From positions 1 to 39,684 of the forward strand of contig JAKZES010000049.1 of assembly GCA_022548915.1 (NCBI GenBank): a stretch of 39,684 bases of DNA, given 5' to 3'. The position numbers and the translations under genes were made by a program. Source of the DNA: Verrucomicrobiaceae bacterium E54 (lineage in GTDB: Bacteria > Verrucomicrobiota > Verrucomicrobiia > Verrucomicrobiales > Akkermansiaceae). Numbering within the stretch: position 1 is the stretch's first letter; each line of letters starts with the position of its first letter. Under the pieces are notes generated by a model. The model did no database searches. It was not told the origin of the DNA and was given only the letters and a program-made list of their open reading frames with translations. Shown here piece after piece: positions 31,567 to 39,684 of this stretch.

Positions 31567-34500
31567 TCAAGACCGCGTGACACCAATCCTAACAAAGAGA
31601 GCTCGCAGATTGCCGGAGTTGCCGTCCGCCGCATCGATCACAGCCTTGTCGAGAGGAACGGTAATCTCCTCCCCGGTTCCCGGATGGATCGAGTCGCTCG
31701 TCCAGACGCCGAGGTCGGTGCTCCAGAAAACCTCGTAGGTCCGGTCGGCGACACTCGGCCAGGTCACGGACAGGGTCGCGGCTGAGTCCGTCAGGTCGAT
31801 CACGCGGAACACGCTTCCGCGATCGTTGGGGTCGGTGCCGGCGATGCTTTCGGAAAGGTTGTCGGCGCCGTCGCCGTCGTTGTCGAGGGCGGCGTCCTTG
31901 GGCGAGTCACGGTCGAGTCCGTGGAGGGTCTCGAAAGCATTGCTCATGCCGTCGGCGTCGTTGTCGGGCTCGCGCCCGTCGAGGGCGGCGGCACCGCTGG
32001 TCCGGAGTTGATCGAGCGTGGCCAGCAGATCGCGACCGGTGAGATTCACGAGTTCGGCGCGGATGGCGGAATCGCCGGTCAGGCTGTCAATCCGGTTGAT
32101 GTCCTCGCCAAGGTCAACCGGCATTTCGAAGAGTTGCTTCGGAACACCCTGGTTTGTTCCAATGGCGCTGGGAATGCTGTTATTCTCAGAGTCCCACGAG
32201 GAGGTGTTGCCGCCACCGCCGGTCGAGTCGATCAGCTTCCATCCGTCCGGCGCTTTCAATGCGAGGTGACCGCCGAACGAGCAGAGCACGATTCCGCTGC
32301 GGGCCTCGCCCGGCTTGCGCTGACCACGGACGACATTCAGGAACGATTCGCCGTCGGGAGCGGTGGTGTCGGGCAGCTCCTGGCCGAGGAAGGCGGCGAT
32401 GGTCGGGAAAATGTCGACCTGGGAAATCAACTCGTCGGTCACCACCATTCCGGCCGGTGCCTGGCCGGGCCAGCGCACGATGAAGGGCACGCGGGTGCCG
32501 CCGTCCCAGACGTCGCGCTTGGCACCACGCAGGGGGCCGTTGGCGTCGTCGCCATTGGACAGCGTGCGGTCCATGGCGGTGGTCTCGGGGCCGTTGTCCG
32601 CGGTGAAGATGACCAGCGTGTCATTCGCCATGCCGTTGTCGTCGATGGCGGCGATGATCCGGCCGATGCGGTCGTCCACCTCGGCCATCCACCGTGCGTA
32701 GTCATAGTCGCCATAGGTGCTGTTGTTGAAGGCCGGGGTGATCGCCCACGGTTTGTGGGGTGAATAGAGGGACACGTAGGCGAAGAATGGATCGGTGTCT
32801 GCCGTCGTGGTGCGATTGGCGATGTAGCTCTCGAAGTCCGCGATCATGATCGGGCCGGCGTCGATCTGGCGATAGGACGGATCGCCGAGGCTCTCCCGCG
32901 AATCCGGACCCGCGACCACGGTCGAGTTCAATTGGCTGCTGGTGAACCATTGGAAGCTGTCCCCTGCCGTGGCGGGCCGGAAGTAGCCCTTGCGACCATT
33001 GGGCAGCTTGTCGCCGTAGGTATTGAGCGCGGTGTCCTCCACCCAGTAGTGGACGATATCGTCGTGAAGGTAGACATAGGGGCCCATGTTGAGCACGGTT
33101 CCCAGACCACGGAAATAGTCGAAGCCGATGTCGGTGGCGTGGCCTTCAATGCGGCGGGTCCAATCGACGGCCGACGGGTCGGTGGGATTGCCGGTGATGC
33201 GGTTGTTCGTACCGGGCGCATACCACTTGCCGCCGAGGTGCCATTTGCCGAAGGCCGCCGTATCGTAGCCCTGCGTCTTGAGGAAGTCGGCGATGGTGAC
33301 GTCGCCGTCGAGCGGGATGTTGTCGATCCCTGCCTTGTAGCCGTAGTGTCCGGAGATGCTCTGGAAATTGCGCCAGTTGTAGATGCCGGTGAGCAGGGAG
33401 TAGCGTGAAGGGGTACAGACGGCGTTGGCGGAGTGGGCCTGGGTGAAGGTCACGCCCTGGTCGGCCAGGCTGTCGACGTTCGGCGTGGGCGAGGCGCTCG
33501 TTGTGCCAAAGAGATTGCCGTAGCGGGAAATGTCGCCGAAGCCGAGGTCGTCGGCATAGATGATCACGATGTTCGGCATGGCGGGCGCCGGGGTGTGGTC
33601 GGGGCAGTCGGCGGGGTCGTTGGGATCCGAACCGAGGGCGGTTTCCGCCTCATCGCGGTAGCTGTCGCCATCGCTGTCGACGAAGGGTGCCACGTAGCCG
33701 CCGTTGGGTGGCGGGTCCGTGCCCTCGTCGTTGGTGGTTGCTTCCGCGACGGGCGACGACTCGGTGTTGGTGTTTTGATTCACGCTGCGGTCCCTGGCCA
33801 CGACGGTGTAGCCGTAGGTGGTGGCGGGCAGCAGGCCGCTGTCGGTGAAGCCCGGGGTGCCTTGCCAATCGCTGGTGAACTGGACCGAGCCATCGAACCA
33901 GCGGGTGAACTGATACTGCACGCCATTGTCATCGTCGGCCGTGACCGCCGTCATGGTGATCTCGGTTTCAGATAGGGCGGAAGGTGGATGGGTCCACGAC
34001 ATCTGGGCGGGCGTGGGCGGGGTGTTGTCACCCGAGGTGTCGCTGCTGATCGTCTCCAGGGTGACTCTATCAAGCACATAGCCCACCTGAGTGCCCTGAA
34101 TGGTGGTATTGGCGACCAGTGAACCGGCAATCGTCGCGTAGGTCCCGGCCGCCAGCGAACCGGAGCTGCTGATGTCATTGCTCAGGCCGGTGGAGGATGC
34201 CGACCAGGTGTCATCGGCGTTGATCGTCAGGGAAAGGGTGAAGCCGTCATTGAACGACGCCACCGTCGGCTGGGAACCGTTCAGGGAAGTGTTTGCATTC
34301 AAGCTGCCCCCGGTTCTCTGAACGAATGACCAGTCCGTGTAAGTGTTTCCACCGTCCAGAAGGATCCCAACAGCTTCCCCGGTGTTGTTCCAGAGGGCCG
34401 GACCCGCGTTGCCGGCGTTGGTGGTCACGCCGAAGAACCATCCGTTGAATCTCACCCGGCTACCGGACCCGTCGTTGAACGAATCGCCGGTGAATGAGGA

Positions 34501-34797
34501 AACCACCCACTCAATTGTGAACTCCGAAGCGGCCGAGGCATCCACCGTGCCCGCGGTGTTGAGGCCGATGGCGGCGTTATCGATGCCGGTGGTGGTGATC
34601 GTGCCCGTGGTCGGGTCCGCGCTGGCGGTTCCCTGGCCGTTGTAGAGCTGCTGGAAAGCCGGGCCGGTGTCGGCTCCCACGCCGAAGTCGTTGTCGATCA
34701 GATCGGCCCCGCGGGAAGCTGGGGCCATTTGAAAGACCGCGGCCAACAGGGTGGCTGAGCGGATGGCATGCCGGGGGGCAAGTCGGTTTGGGTTCAT
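31567..34797 (-). CDS. Secreted sulfatase fused to an N-terminal beta-rich module
   Basis: From the ATG at 34797 the protein has 1076 residues: signal peptide (ATLLAAVFQMAPASRGAD), then a module of ~230 residues shared with the next two genes, an FN3-like segment (SWTHPPSALSETEIT...TYGYTVVARD) and a thrombospondin-3-like calcium loop (DSDGDSYRDEAETALGSDP). The sulfatase domain (about 405-900) shows NIVIIYADDLGFGD, the formylglycine site C461 in VCTPSRYSLLTG, FGKWHLGG and IFTADNGPE. A second calcium-loop region (EPDNDADGMSNAFETLHGLD) and a C-terminal beta domain (WPSVADRTYEVFWSTDLGVW) end it. It lacks a PEP-CTERM tail. Type I sulfatases cleave sulfate esters, often of polysaccharides; the formylglycine-generating enzyme is not in the window. 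Confidence 0.9.
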   Translation of the reverse strand: MNPNRLAPRHAIRSATLLAAVFQMAPASRGADLIDNDFGVGADTGPAFQQLYNGQGTASADPTTGTITTTGIDNAAIGLNTAGTVDASAASEFTIEWVVSSFTGDSFNDGSGSRVRFNGWFFGVTTNAGNAGPALWNNTGEAVGILLDGGNTYTDWSFVQRTGGSLNANTSLNGSQPTVASFNDGFTLSLTINADDTWSASSTGLSNDISSSGSLAAGTYATIAGSLVANTTIQGTQVGYVLDRVTLETISSDTSGDNTPPTPAQMSWTHPPSALSETEITMTAVTADDDNGVQYQFTRWFDGSVQFTSDWQGTPGFTDSGLLPATTYGYTVVARDRSVNQNTNTESSPVAEATTNDEGTDPPPNGGYVAPFVDSDGDSYRDEAETALGSDPNDPADCPDHTPAPAMPNIVIIYADDLGFGDISRYGNLFGTTSASPTPNVDSLADQGVTFTQAHSANAVCTPSRYSLLTGIYNWRNFQSISGHYGYKAGIDNIPLDGDVTIADFLKTQGYDTAAFGKWHLGGKWYAPGTNNRITGNPTDPSAVDWTRRIEGHATDIGFDYFRGLGTVLNMGPYVYLHDDIVHYWVEDTALNTYGDKLPNGRKGYFRPATAGDSFQWFTSSQLNSTVVAGPDSRESLGDPSYRQIDAGPIMIADFESYIANRTTTADTDPFFAYVSLYSPHKPWAITPAFNNSTYGDYDYARWMAEVDDRIGRIIAAIDDNGMANDTLVIFTADNGPETTAMDRTLSNGDDANGPLRGAKRDVWDGGTRVPFIVRWPGQAPAGMVVTDELISQVDIFPTIAAFLGQELPDTTAPDGESFLNVVRGQRKPGEARSGIVLCSFGGHLALKAPDGWKLIDSTGGGGNTSSWDSENNSIPSAIGTNQGVPKQLFEMPVDLGEDINRIDSLTGDSAIRAELVNLTGRDLLATLDQLRTSGAAALDGREPDNDADGMSNAFETLHGLDRDSPKDAALDNDGDGADNLSESIAGTDPNDRGSVFRVIDLTDSAATLSVTWPSVADRTYEVFWSTDLGVWTSDSIHPGTGEEITVPLDKAVIDAADGNSGNLRALFVRIGVTRS

Positions 34798-34931
34798 GAC
34801 GGGATGATGACGGAACGGCTTCCGATGGATTTCAACCCGAGTCGTCCCAACGTCAGGACGCAGAGAGCCGGTAGTCTCCCTTGAAGGAGACCCGATGCTC
34901 ATTCATTGGGATGTTTGCCGCTCGATGGAGA

Positions 34932-35732
34932 TCAGGCGCCTGGGCGCCGGCGTAGCAGGGTCAGGACAAGCAAGCCGCCGAAGAGGGTCGCGGTGGTGGG
35001 CTCCGGGATGGTGGTCAAGGTGACACTGTCGATCACGTAGCCCACTTGGGTGCCCTGAATGGTCGTATTGGCGACCAGCGAGCCGGCGATGGTCGCATAG
35101 GTCCCGGCCGCCAGCGATCCGGAGCTGCTGATGTTGTTGCTCAGACCGGTCGAGGAGGCCGACCAGGTGTTGTCGTCATTGATCGTCAGGGAGACGGTAA
35201 ATCCGTCATTGAACGAGGCCACGGTCGGTTGCGAGCCGTTCAGGGCGGTGTTTGAATCCAGACTGCCCCCGGTTCTCTGAACGAAGGACCAGTCGGTGTA
35301 AGAATTACCGCCGTCCATCAGAATACCGACAGCTTCCCCGGTGTTGTTCCAGAGGGACGTTCCGCCGCTGCCGGTGTCGGTGGTCACGCCAAAAAACCAG
35401 CCGTTGAATCTCACCCGGCTACCGGAGCCATCATTGAAGGAATCTCCCGTAAACGAGGAAACCACCCATTCGATCGTGAAGCCCGGAGCGGCGGAGGCAT
35501 CCACCGTGCCCGAAGTGTTGAGGCCGATGGCGGCGTTGTCGACGCCCGTGGTGGTGATCGTGCCCGTGGCCGGGTCCGCGCTGGCGGTTCCCTGGCCGTT
35601 GTAAAGCTGCTGGAAACCAGGGCCGATGTCGGCTCCGCCGCCGAAGTCGTTGGAGAGGAGGGTCGCGGCACCGGCCGGGACGGTGAACAGAAGGGCCGAG
35701 GCGGCCAAGGCGGTCAGTTTGCGGTAGTTCAT
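34932..35732 (-). CDS. Secreted PEP-CTERM protein, paralogue of the sulfatase N-terminal module
   Basis: This 266-residue protein has a signal peptide (MNYRKLTALAASALLFTVPA ending AGAA) and ends TIPEPTTATLFGGLLVLTLL followed by RRRP. The Pro-Glu-Pro, hydrophobic helix and Arg cluster are a PEP-CTERM sorting tail, recognised in the family by exosortase. The body is nearly identical to the sulfatase N-terminal module (for example FNDGSGSRVRFNGWFFGV and TYATIAGSLVANTTIQGTQV in both), and the DNA is also highly alike. It looks like a beta-sandwich, possibly carbohydrate-binding. It lies 134 bp upstream of the sulfatase start in the same direction. Confidence 0.85.
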   Translation of the reverse strand: MNYRKLTALAASALLFTVPAGAATLLSNDFGGGADIGPGFQQLYNGQGTASADPATGTITTTGVDNAAIGLNTSGTVDASAAPGFTIEWVVSSFTGDSFNDGSGSRVRFNGWFFGVTTDTGSGGTSLWNNTGEAVGILMDGGNSYTDWSFVQRTGGSLDSNTALNGSQPTVASFNDGFTVSLTINDDNTWSASSTGLSNNISSSGSLAAGTYATIAGSLVANTTIQGTQVGYVIDSVTLTTIPEPTTATLFGGLLVLTLLRRRPGA

Positions 35733-35793
35733 CTGAGTGGTGGTTGTCGTGGGAGGATGATTGGAGTCTGTGGATGGTCGCAGCGCGGATGAT

Positions 35794-36801
35794 CTATTGC
35801 GGTTCGACCCGGTAGAAGGCCTTGTCTTCAGTCGCCGTCGTGTCTTCGAGCGTTCCGCTCGTGGCGCCCGAGAGGGTGGTCGTATCCTTGATGTCCGGTG
35901 TCGTGAAATCGAGCGTGGTCGACTTGTTCAGGTCGTAGGTCTGTCCATCGACTCCGCCGGTGAATTCGACCGTGACGGTGCTTCCCGACCGGGTGATCGA
36001 AGTGACTTTGAGATCCGACGAGGCCGACGGACCATCGTGAACGGTCAAGGTGACGCTGGTGACGGTGTAATTCAGACTGGCGGTCGTACTTGGATTCGGT
36101 CCCTGGATCGTGGTGTTGGCGACCAGCGAGCCCGCAATGTCCGAGTAAGTCAGCGTCGTGAAGTCGGCCAAATTGCCCGTCGCGCTGATGTCCGTGCTCA
36201 TGCCCGTCGATGACGCCGACCACGTGCCGTCGCTGTTGACCGTCAGCGAGACCGTGAAGCCGTCGGCCAGTGAAGCATAGGTCGCCGGTGTCCCGAGTGA
36301 GGCGAATGCCTTGCCGCCAAAGTTCGCAGCAAGCGACCAATCGTTGGCCGAGAAGGTATTGCCGCCGTCCAGCAGCAGTCCGAGGCTATCATGGTTGTTC
36401 CACAGGCCCGTCCCGGTGTCGGACGTGCTCGTTCCCACGCCGAAGAACCAGCCGTTGTAGTGCACGGAGCTGCCGCCAACGGCTCCCGTGTCGAGTCCCC
36501 AATCGTAGTAGGAATCCACCACCCATGTGATCGTGAATCCCGCGGCAGTGGAGGCATCCACGGCCGCCTCGGTGTTGAAGCCAATGGAGGCGTTGTTGAT
36601 CCCGGTGGTTTCGATGTAGCCGGTGCTCGGATCCGTGCTGGCCGTGCCCTGGCCGTTGTAGAGCTGCTGAAAGGCCGGACCGATGTCGTTCGCGACTCCG
36701 TCGAAGGTGTGATCGACCAGCACGGTGTCCGCCCCGACAGGTGCAGAACCAAAAAGTCCGACGAAGGCAAAAAACAGAGTGTTGTGGATTCTTGGCGTCA
36801 T
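35794..36801 (-). CDS. Secreted beta-rich protein, third paralogue of the module
   Basis: From the ATG at 36801 the protein has 335 residues. A signal peptide (MTPRIHNTLFFAFVGLFGSA) is followed by the same module as in the two downstream genes but more diverged (PAFQQLYNGQGTASTDPSTG, VHYNGWFFGVGTSTSDTG, DIAGSLVANTTIQG). Its C-terminal 75 residues (DLKVTSITRSGSTVTVEFTG, DGQTYDLNKSTTLDF, KAFYRVEPQ) form a domain also seen as the last domain of the sulfatase. It has no PEP-CTERM tail. Function unknown. Confidence 0.8.
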   Translation of the reverse strand: MTPRIHNTLFFAFVGLFGSAPVGADTVLVDHTFDGVANDIGPAFQQLYNGQGTASTDPSTGYIETTGINNASIGFNTEAAVDASTAAGFTITWVVDSYYDWGLDTGAVGGSSVHYNGWFFGVGTSTSDTGTGLWNNHDSLGLLLDGGNTFSANDWSLAANFGGKAFASLGTPATYASLADGFTVSLTVNSDGTWSASSTGMSTDISATGNLADFTTLTYSDIAGSLVANTTIQGPNPSTTASLNYTVTSVTLTVHDGPSASSDLKVTSITRSGSTVTVEFTGGVDGQTYDLNKSTTLDFTTPDIKDTTTLSGATSGTLEDTTATEDKAFYRVEPQ

Positions 36802-37013
36802 GACTCGCTCGCGACCGCGAAGGACTCGCCCCAGAATCGGCGGCTCCCTGGTAGTGAGATGCACCAACAAACAGCCGAAAGGGTGACGATCTTAACCTGC
36901 GACTCGCGGGTTTTTGAAGAGTGCGACCGAAATCCGCGGAAATGACGCGAGATCGACCAGGCCCCAGGTGGGTGCTTCAGGAGTTGTCGGGGCGTGTCAC
37001 TCGTCGAGCACAG

Positions 37014-38396
37014 CTATTCCGGCACTTCCACGACGGTGACATTGTCGATGACCGGCGAGCAACTGTCCGACTGGGGGCTGGTCTCGGTGAGAACGAGGGT
37101 GCTCCGGCCGGACCGCGCGGTGAAGGTGAAGCGGGTCGGTGGATTGTAGCCGTTGTCACGCGGGCTCTGGCCGACGCGGCTCTCGGAGATCCGGGCCAAA
37201 GGCGTGCCGGTGGTGGCCGTGCCGTCGTACACCGCCGCAGTGACCTCGAGGGCACCCGAGGAGGCAAAGAAGCCGCCCATTTCGAAGCTCACCTCATACT
37301 GCTGAAGGGGGACGGTGCCGAAGGTCTGCCAGATCGAATCATCGGGAGTGCCGACCTCGTAGCCAGGGGGAGCGTTGCGAAAGCCGACCTGCACGTCGGC
37401 AGTGGAGGAGAGAATCGTGCCGTTGCCTTGACCATACCCCGGCTTGCCGGTGCCCGAACGGAGGGCCACGCTCACGTCGCGGCCGAAGTTCCAACCCGGC
37501 AGCAGGGCCTCCGTGGCCGACACGCCGAAGTCCGCATCATCGGGGCGGGCACCGGCTTCGAAATCGCCATTGGCGAACTGCTCCCCACCCTCCTCCGGCA
37601 AACTGGTAAGGAACATGTCGGCTTGCACCGGGATCGCCATTAGATTTCCAGCGGCTCCGCAGGAGCGGGCCTCCCCGGCTGCAAGCGTCTGCTCGGCATC
37701 GAGCGGACTGCTCACCCGGACACTGCCGGAAAACACATGCACCTCGTCGTCCGAACCCGGGATCGAGCGAATACCGAAGGCCGTTCCAAGGTCGATGACC
37801 TTCAATCTCTGGGTGGCCACTTGCAAGCCCCTGCCATCCTTCGTCACCTCGAACCAGGCCGTTCCCTCCTCCAGGACGATTTCGTTGTCGGAGCGGACCT
37901 CGAACCGGGAGGGGGCCAGCACCACTCCGCGGTTGCCGTTGCGGAGGACGACCTCGAAGCTGCCTCGTGTGAGATTCACGACGGAGCCTTTGTGCAGCCC
38001 GTCAACGGGTGCGGCCTCTCCCGAGTCGACTGTCTCAAGGGTGTAGAGGCTGCCGGGTGCCACCCGGTAATCCGCGATGGGCGGGTCGGGGACGAAGATC
38101 AGCTTCAGGGCGACCAGTGTGGCGACGAACACCGCGGCCGCGGCGGCGATCGAAAGGCGAACCGCCCGCCGGCTCTGGACTTGCAAGCGGATATCAGCAA
38201 GGGACCGGGCCGCATCGACCGGAGAAAGGCGGGACAGACGATAGACCAGCGACTGGTTCAGGTCCGCGTACTCATAGTAGAGCGCGCGGGCCGCGGGATC
38301 GGATTTCAGCACGGCCCGAAGTTCAAGGCACTCCCTTTCCGTGAGGGCGCCATCCAGCGCCTTCTGAATGGCGCTATCCAGTTCGTTTCGAGTCAC
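37014..38396 (-). CDS. FecR-like membrane protein with a C-terminal galactose-binding-like domain
   Basis: The 460-residue protein opens with the anti-sigma-like cytoplasmic helices MTRNELDSAIQKALDGALTE and LKSDPAARALYYEYADLNQS. One membrane helix follows (SIAAAAAVFVATLVALKLIF, about 82-101), then a FecR beta domain (VDGLHKGSVVNLTRGSFEVV, GTAWFEVTKDGRGLQVATQR, KVIDLGTAFGIR, VHVFSGSVRV). The outer C-terminal ~170 residues (NGDFEAGARP...LLPGWNFGRDVSV) resemble DUF642/galactose-binding-like modules. The GTG start overlaps the sigma factor stop by 4 bp, so the pair is coupled. FecR proteins relay an outside signal to the cognate sigma factor; that role is inferred. Confidence 0.85.
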   Translation of the reverse strand: MTRNELDSAIQKALDGALTERECLELRAVLKSDPAARALYYEYADLNQSLVYRLSRLSPVDAARSLADIRLQVQSRRAVRLSIAAAAAVFVATLVALKLIFVPDPPIADYRVAPGSLYTLETVDSGEAAPVDGLHKGSVVNLTRGSFEVVLRNGNRGVVLAPSRFEVRSDNEIVLEEGTAWFEVTKDGRGLQVATQRLKVIDLGTAFGIRSIPGSDDEVHVFSGSVRVSSPLDAEQTLAAGEARSCGAAGNLMAIPVQADMFLTSLPEEGGEQFANGDFEAGARPDDADFGVSATEALLPGWNFGRDVSVALRSGTGKPGYGQGNGTILSSTADVQVGFRNAPPGYEVGTPDDSIWQTFGTVPLQQYEVSFEMGGFFASSGALEVTAAVYDGTATTGTPLARISESRVGQSPRDNGYNPPTRFTFTARSGRSTLVLTETSPQSDSCSPVIDNVTVVEVPE

Positions 38397-38962
38397 GGCA
38401 AGGCCTCCTCTTCACGCAGTCGCTCCTTCACGCATTGCCGGAGACCGGCCCGCAATCGATGCAGCGTCACCGAGAGCGCCGACACGCTGCGGCCCACGCG
38501 CTCGGCGAACTCGCTCAAGCCGCGATTGGACATGTAACGGTGGTCGAGGAGCGCGCGGTCCTGTGGGCGGATCTTCTGCAAGCAGTGCTCCAGTGCGGCC
38601 AGCTTCGCGTCGCCAGGCGCGAGGGCATCGGGGGCTTCGTCGGCAATCGTATCCAGCAGTTCTTCGTCGAGAAGAACAAGGCCCTCCCGTTTCCTCTTCT
38701 TCAAGTGGGCCAGCACCTCGAAGCGGGCCACTGAGAAAGCCCAGGCCCGGAAATTGGTGCCAGGTTTGAAAGTGCCCCGCTTCGTCCAGAGCACCAAATT
38801 GACCTTCTGAAGAACATCCGCGGCGTCCGGGTCCCCCGGCATCAGGGTGATCACGTAGGCCCACAGGTCCGGCTGATGCTTGGTCAGCAGGCTGACGACC
38901 GATGCGGTATCGTTGTGATCTGATGCGGACATTGGCTCAGGCTGCGCATGGCCTACCGCCAT
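38393..38962 (-). CDS. ECF sigma factor, Rhodopirellula/Verrucomicrobium type
   Basis: This 189-residue sigma-70 family protein has region 2 (VVSLLTKHQPDLWAYVITLM, DAADVLQKVNLVLWTKRGTF, NFRAWAFSVARFEVLAHLKK) and region 4 (LQKIRPQDRALLDHRYMSNR, LSEFAERVGRSVSALSVTLHR). It fits the TIGR02989-type family seen in Planctomycetes and Verrucomicrobia. ATG at 38962 has a GAGG about 10 nt upstream; ATG at 38932 is the alternative and begins where conservation begins. It is coupled to the FecR-like gene. Downstream genes on the same strand, the secreted-module genes and the sulfatase, are plausible targets; no promoter motif is confirmed. Confidence 0.88.
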   Translation of the reverse strand: MAVGHAQPEPMSASDHNDTASVVSLLTKHQPDLWAYVITLMPGDPDAADVLQKVNLVLWTKRGTFKPGTNFRAWAFSVARFEVLAHLKKRKREGLVLLDEELLDTIADEAPDALAPGDAKLAALEHCLQKIRPQDRALLDHRYMSNRGLSEFAERVGRSVSALSVTLHRLRAGLRQCVKERLREEEALP

Positions 38963-39224
38963 GGGATTTGGACCTCAGACGACGACCCTCGATGAGAAAC
39001 AGCTGAAATCGCCCCAATCTTAGCCTCGGGGTCCTTGCAACCTTGAGAAATGCTGATGCAACCAGGGTCGCACAAACGAACAGCGACCTTGATCAGTGCC
39101 GTCAATCTGGCAGATCGTGGGGAGATGGGCCGCTTCTCGCACGGCTCCGCCTCGATTTTCTAAGATCCCTGGACAAATTTCTAAGTTCAGCCGACCGCTA
39201 CAGTGAGAAAGTGCCATCGGACGA

Positions 39225-39241
39225 TGGCGGAGAGGGTGGGA
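39225..39241 (-). other. tRNA-Ser 3'-end fragment, candidate attachment site
   Basis: Read on the reverse strand this is TCCCACCCTCTCCGCCA, which equals the end of a typical tRNA-Ser: last T-loop base, T-stem 3' strand CCCAC, acceptor CCTCTCC, G, CCA. The match stops in the T-loop; the rest of a tRNA is absent (the adjoining bases do not fold). It lies 108 bp before a tyrosine recombinase start. Integrated elements often leave such a partial tRNA 3' end, so an att site is likely. Nothing else recognisable is seen in 38963-39348. Confidence 0.5.
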
Positions 39242-39348
39242 GCAATCCCGTAACCCGCTCCAAGCAAGCAACTCGCAGGAATCCGAAGCCGCCGAGGGCG
39301 AATCCTTCGGACAAAAATTCCGACAAGTTGACACCGGCGAAGGGTTCA

Positions 39349-39684
39349 ATGAACCCGCGCAAACGGAAGAAACGCAGCAGCGTGATCCAGATCGGAACCG
39401 GCCCTGCCGCCGTGAAGATCTACACGATGACCCGGGCCGATGGATACTCGGAACACACCCTCGCCTGGAAGGAGGGCGGCCGGCGACGGAGGCGAAGCAT
39501 CTCCTGCCCGGACGAGGCCCAGGTCGTGGCCCAACAGATCACCGTGCGACTCACCAACGGCATCGCCACCGGTGACGAGGTGACCCGGAGGGACATCGAA
39601 CTGCTCCGATACTGCGAGCAACTCGCCGCCCGCTTCGACCTCTCGCTGACCGTGGCGATGGAGGAATGGGTCCACGCCCGCAAG
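39349..39684 (+). CDS. Tyrosine recombinase/integrase, N-terminal part, runs off the window
   Basis: From the ATG at 39349 the frame is open for 112 codons to the window edge. The protein starts MNPRKRKKRSSVIQIG and continues VKIYTMTRADGYSEHTLAWK, GGRRRRRSISCPDEAQVVAQ, VTRRDIELLRYCEQLAARFD and LTVAMEEW. The order of a basic N-terminal AP2-like beta region (GYxxxTxxW...GRRRR), a DEAxxxA helix and a helix leading into the core-binding domain fits the N-termini of verrucomicrobial tyrosine-type integrases. The catalytic R-H-R-Y residues lie beyond the window, so the call rests on N-terminal pattern and on the adjacent tRNA-Ser 3' fragment. Confidence 0.6.
   Translation, partial: MNPRKRKKRSSVIQIGTGPAAVKIYTMTRADGYSEHTLAWKEGGRRRRRSISCPDEAQVVAQQITVRLTNGIATGDEVTRRDIELLRYCEQLAARFDLSLTVAMEEWVHARK

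Noticed and set aside
39181-39348. Complete tRNA gene
   Set aside because: Only 17 bases match a tRNA 3' end; no D-arm, anticodon arm or 5' acceptor strand can be folded from the adjoining sequence.

Overview
The window is a chromosomal segment of a high-GC bacterium, most likely a member of the Verrucomicrobiota (Verrucomicrobiales-like). This rests on the mix of genes, not on any single marker: a secreted protein with a PEP-CTERM tail ending in LRRRR-type residues, a secreted sulfatase with thrombospondin-3-like calcium repeats, an ECF sigma factor of the Rhodopirellula/Verrucomicrobium type coupled to a FecR-like protein, PQQ-type beta-propeller and Tat-exported Gfo/Idh/MocA proteins, a verrucomicrobial-style tyrosine recombinase N-terminus, and several families of short palindromic and heptameric repeats. 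The taxonomic call is an inference.

Layout. 1-6 kb holds core metabolism: the 5' part of an OmpH/Skp chaperone gene (reverse), panC with an in-frame C-terminal extension, nadB and a secreted double-psi beta-barrel-like protein. A reverse-strand DUF58/transglutaminase pair (4.4-7.2 kb) follows. 7.3-10.1 kb is a reverse-strand accessory block: an ankyrin-like protein, a PIN-domain toxin with a candidate antitoxin, and two unknown coupled genes. 10.1-10.6 kb is a gene-free cluster of REP-like hairpins. 10.6-14.2 kb is one large MmeI-like restriction-modification enzyme. gltX and aroE follow on the plus strand, separated by a long inverted repeat.

16.7-21.9 kb is a reverse-strand Fe-S assembly group: iscA/erpA, hscB, hscA, then two translationally coupled single-pass membrane proteins. 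Divergent from it, 21.9-25.9 kb holds the most unusual gene set: a patatin-like hydrolase, a stand-alone acyl carrier protein, a condensation/acyltransferase-like protein and a stand-alone AMP-forming ligase. Together these look like a dissected NRPS-like or acyl-transfer pathway. It carries two heptanucleotide microsatellites, one immediately upstream of a start codon and one inside a coding region. 26.2-28.4 kb is an NfeD-like/flotillin operon with a strong terminator. It is followed by a Tat-exported oxidoreductase, a PQQ-type propeller protein and a truncated AraC regulator remnant.

31.6-39.0 kb is a reverse-strand block that reads in order ECF sigma factor, FecR-like protein, and three tandem secreted proteins sharing one ~230-residue beta-rich module. 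One is plain, one carries a PEP-CTERM tail, and one is fused to a sulfatase. The right edge has the start of a tyrosine recombinase, just downstream of a 17-nt sequence identical to the expected 3' end of a tRNA-Ser. This suggests that a mobile element begins at the window edge.
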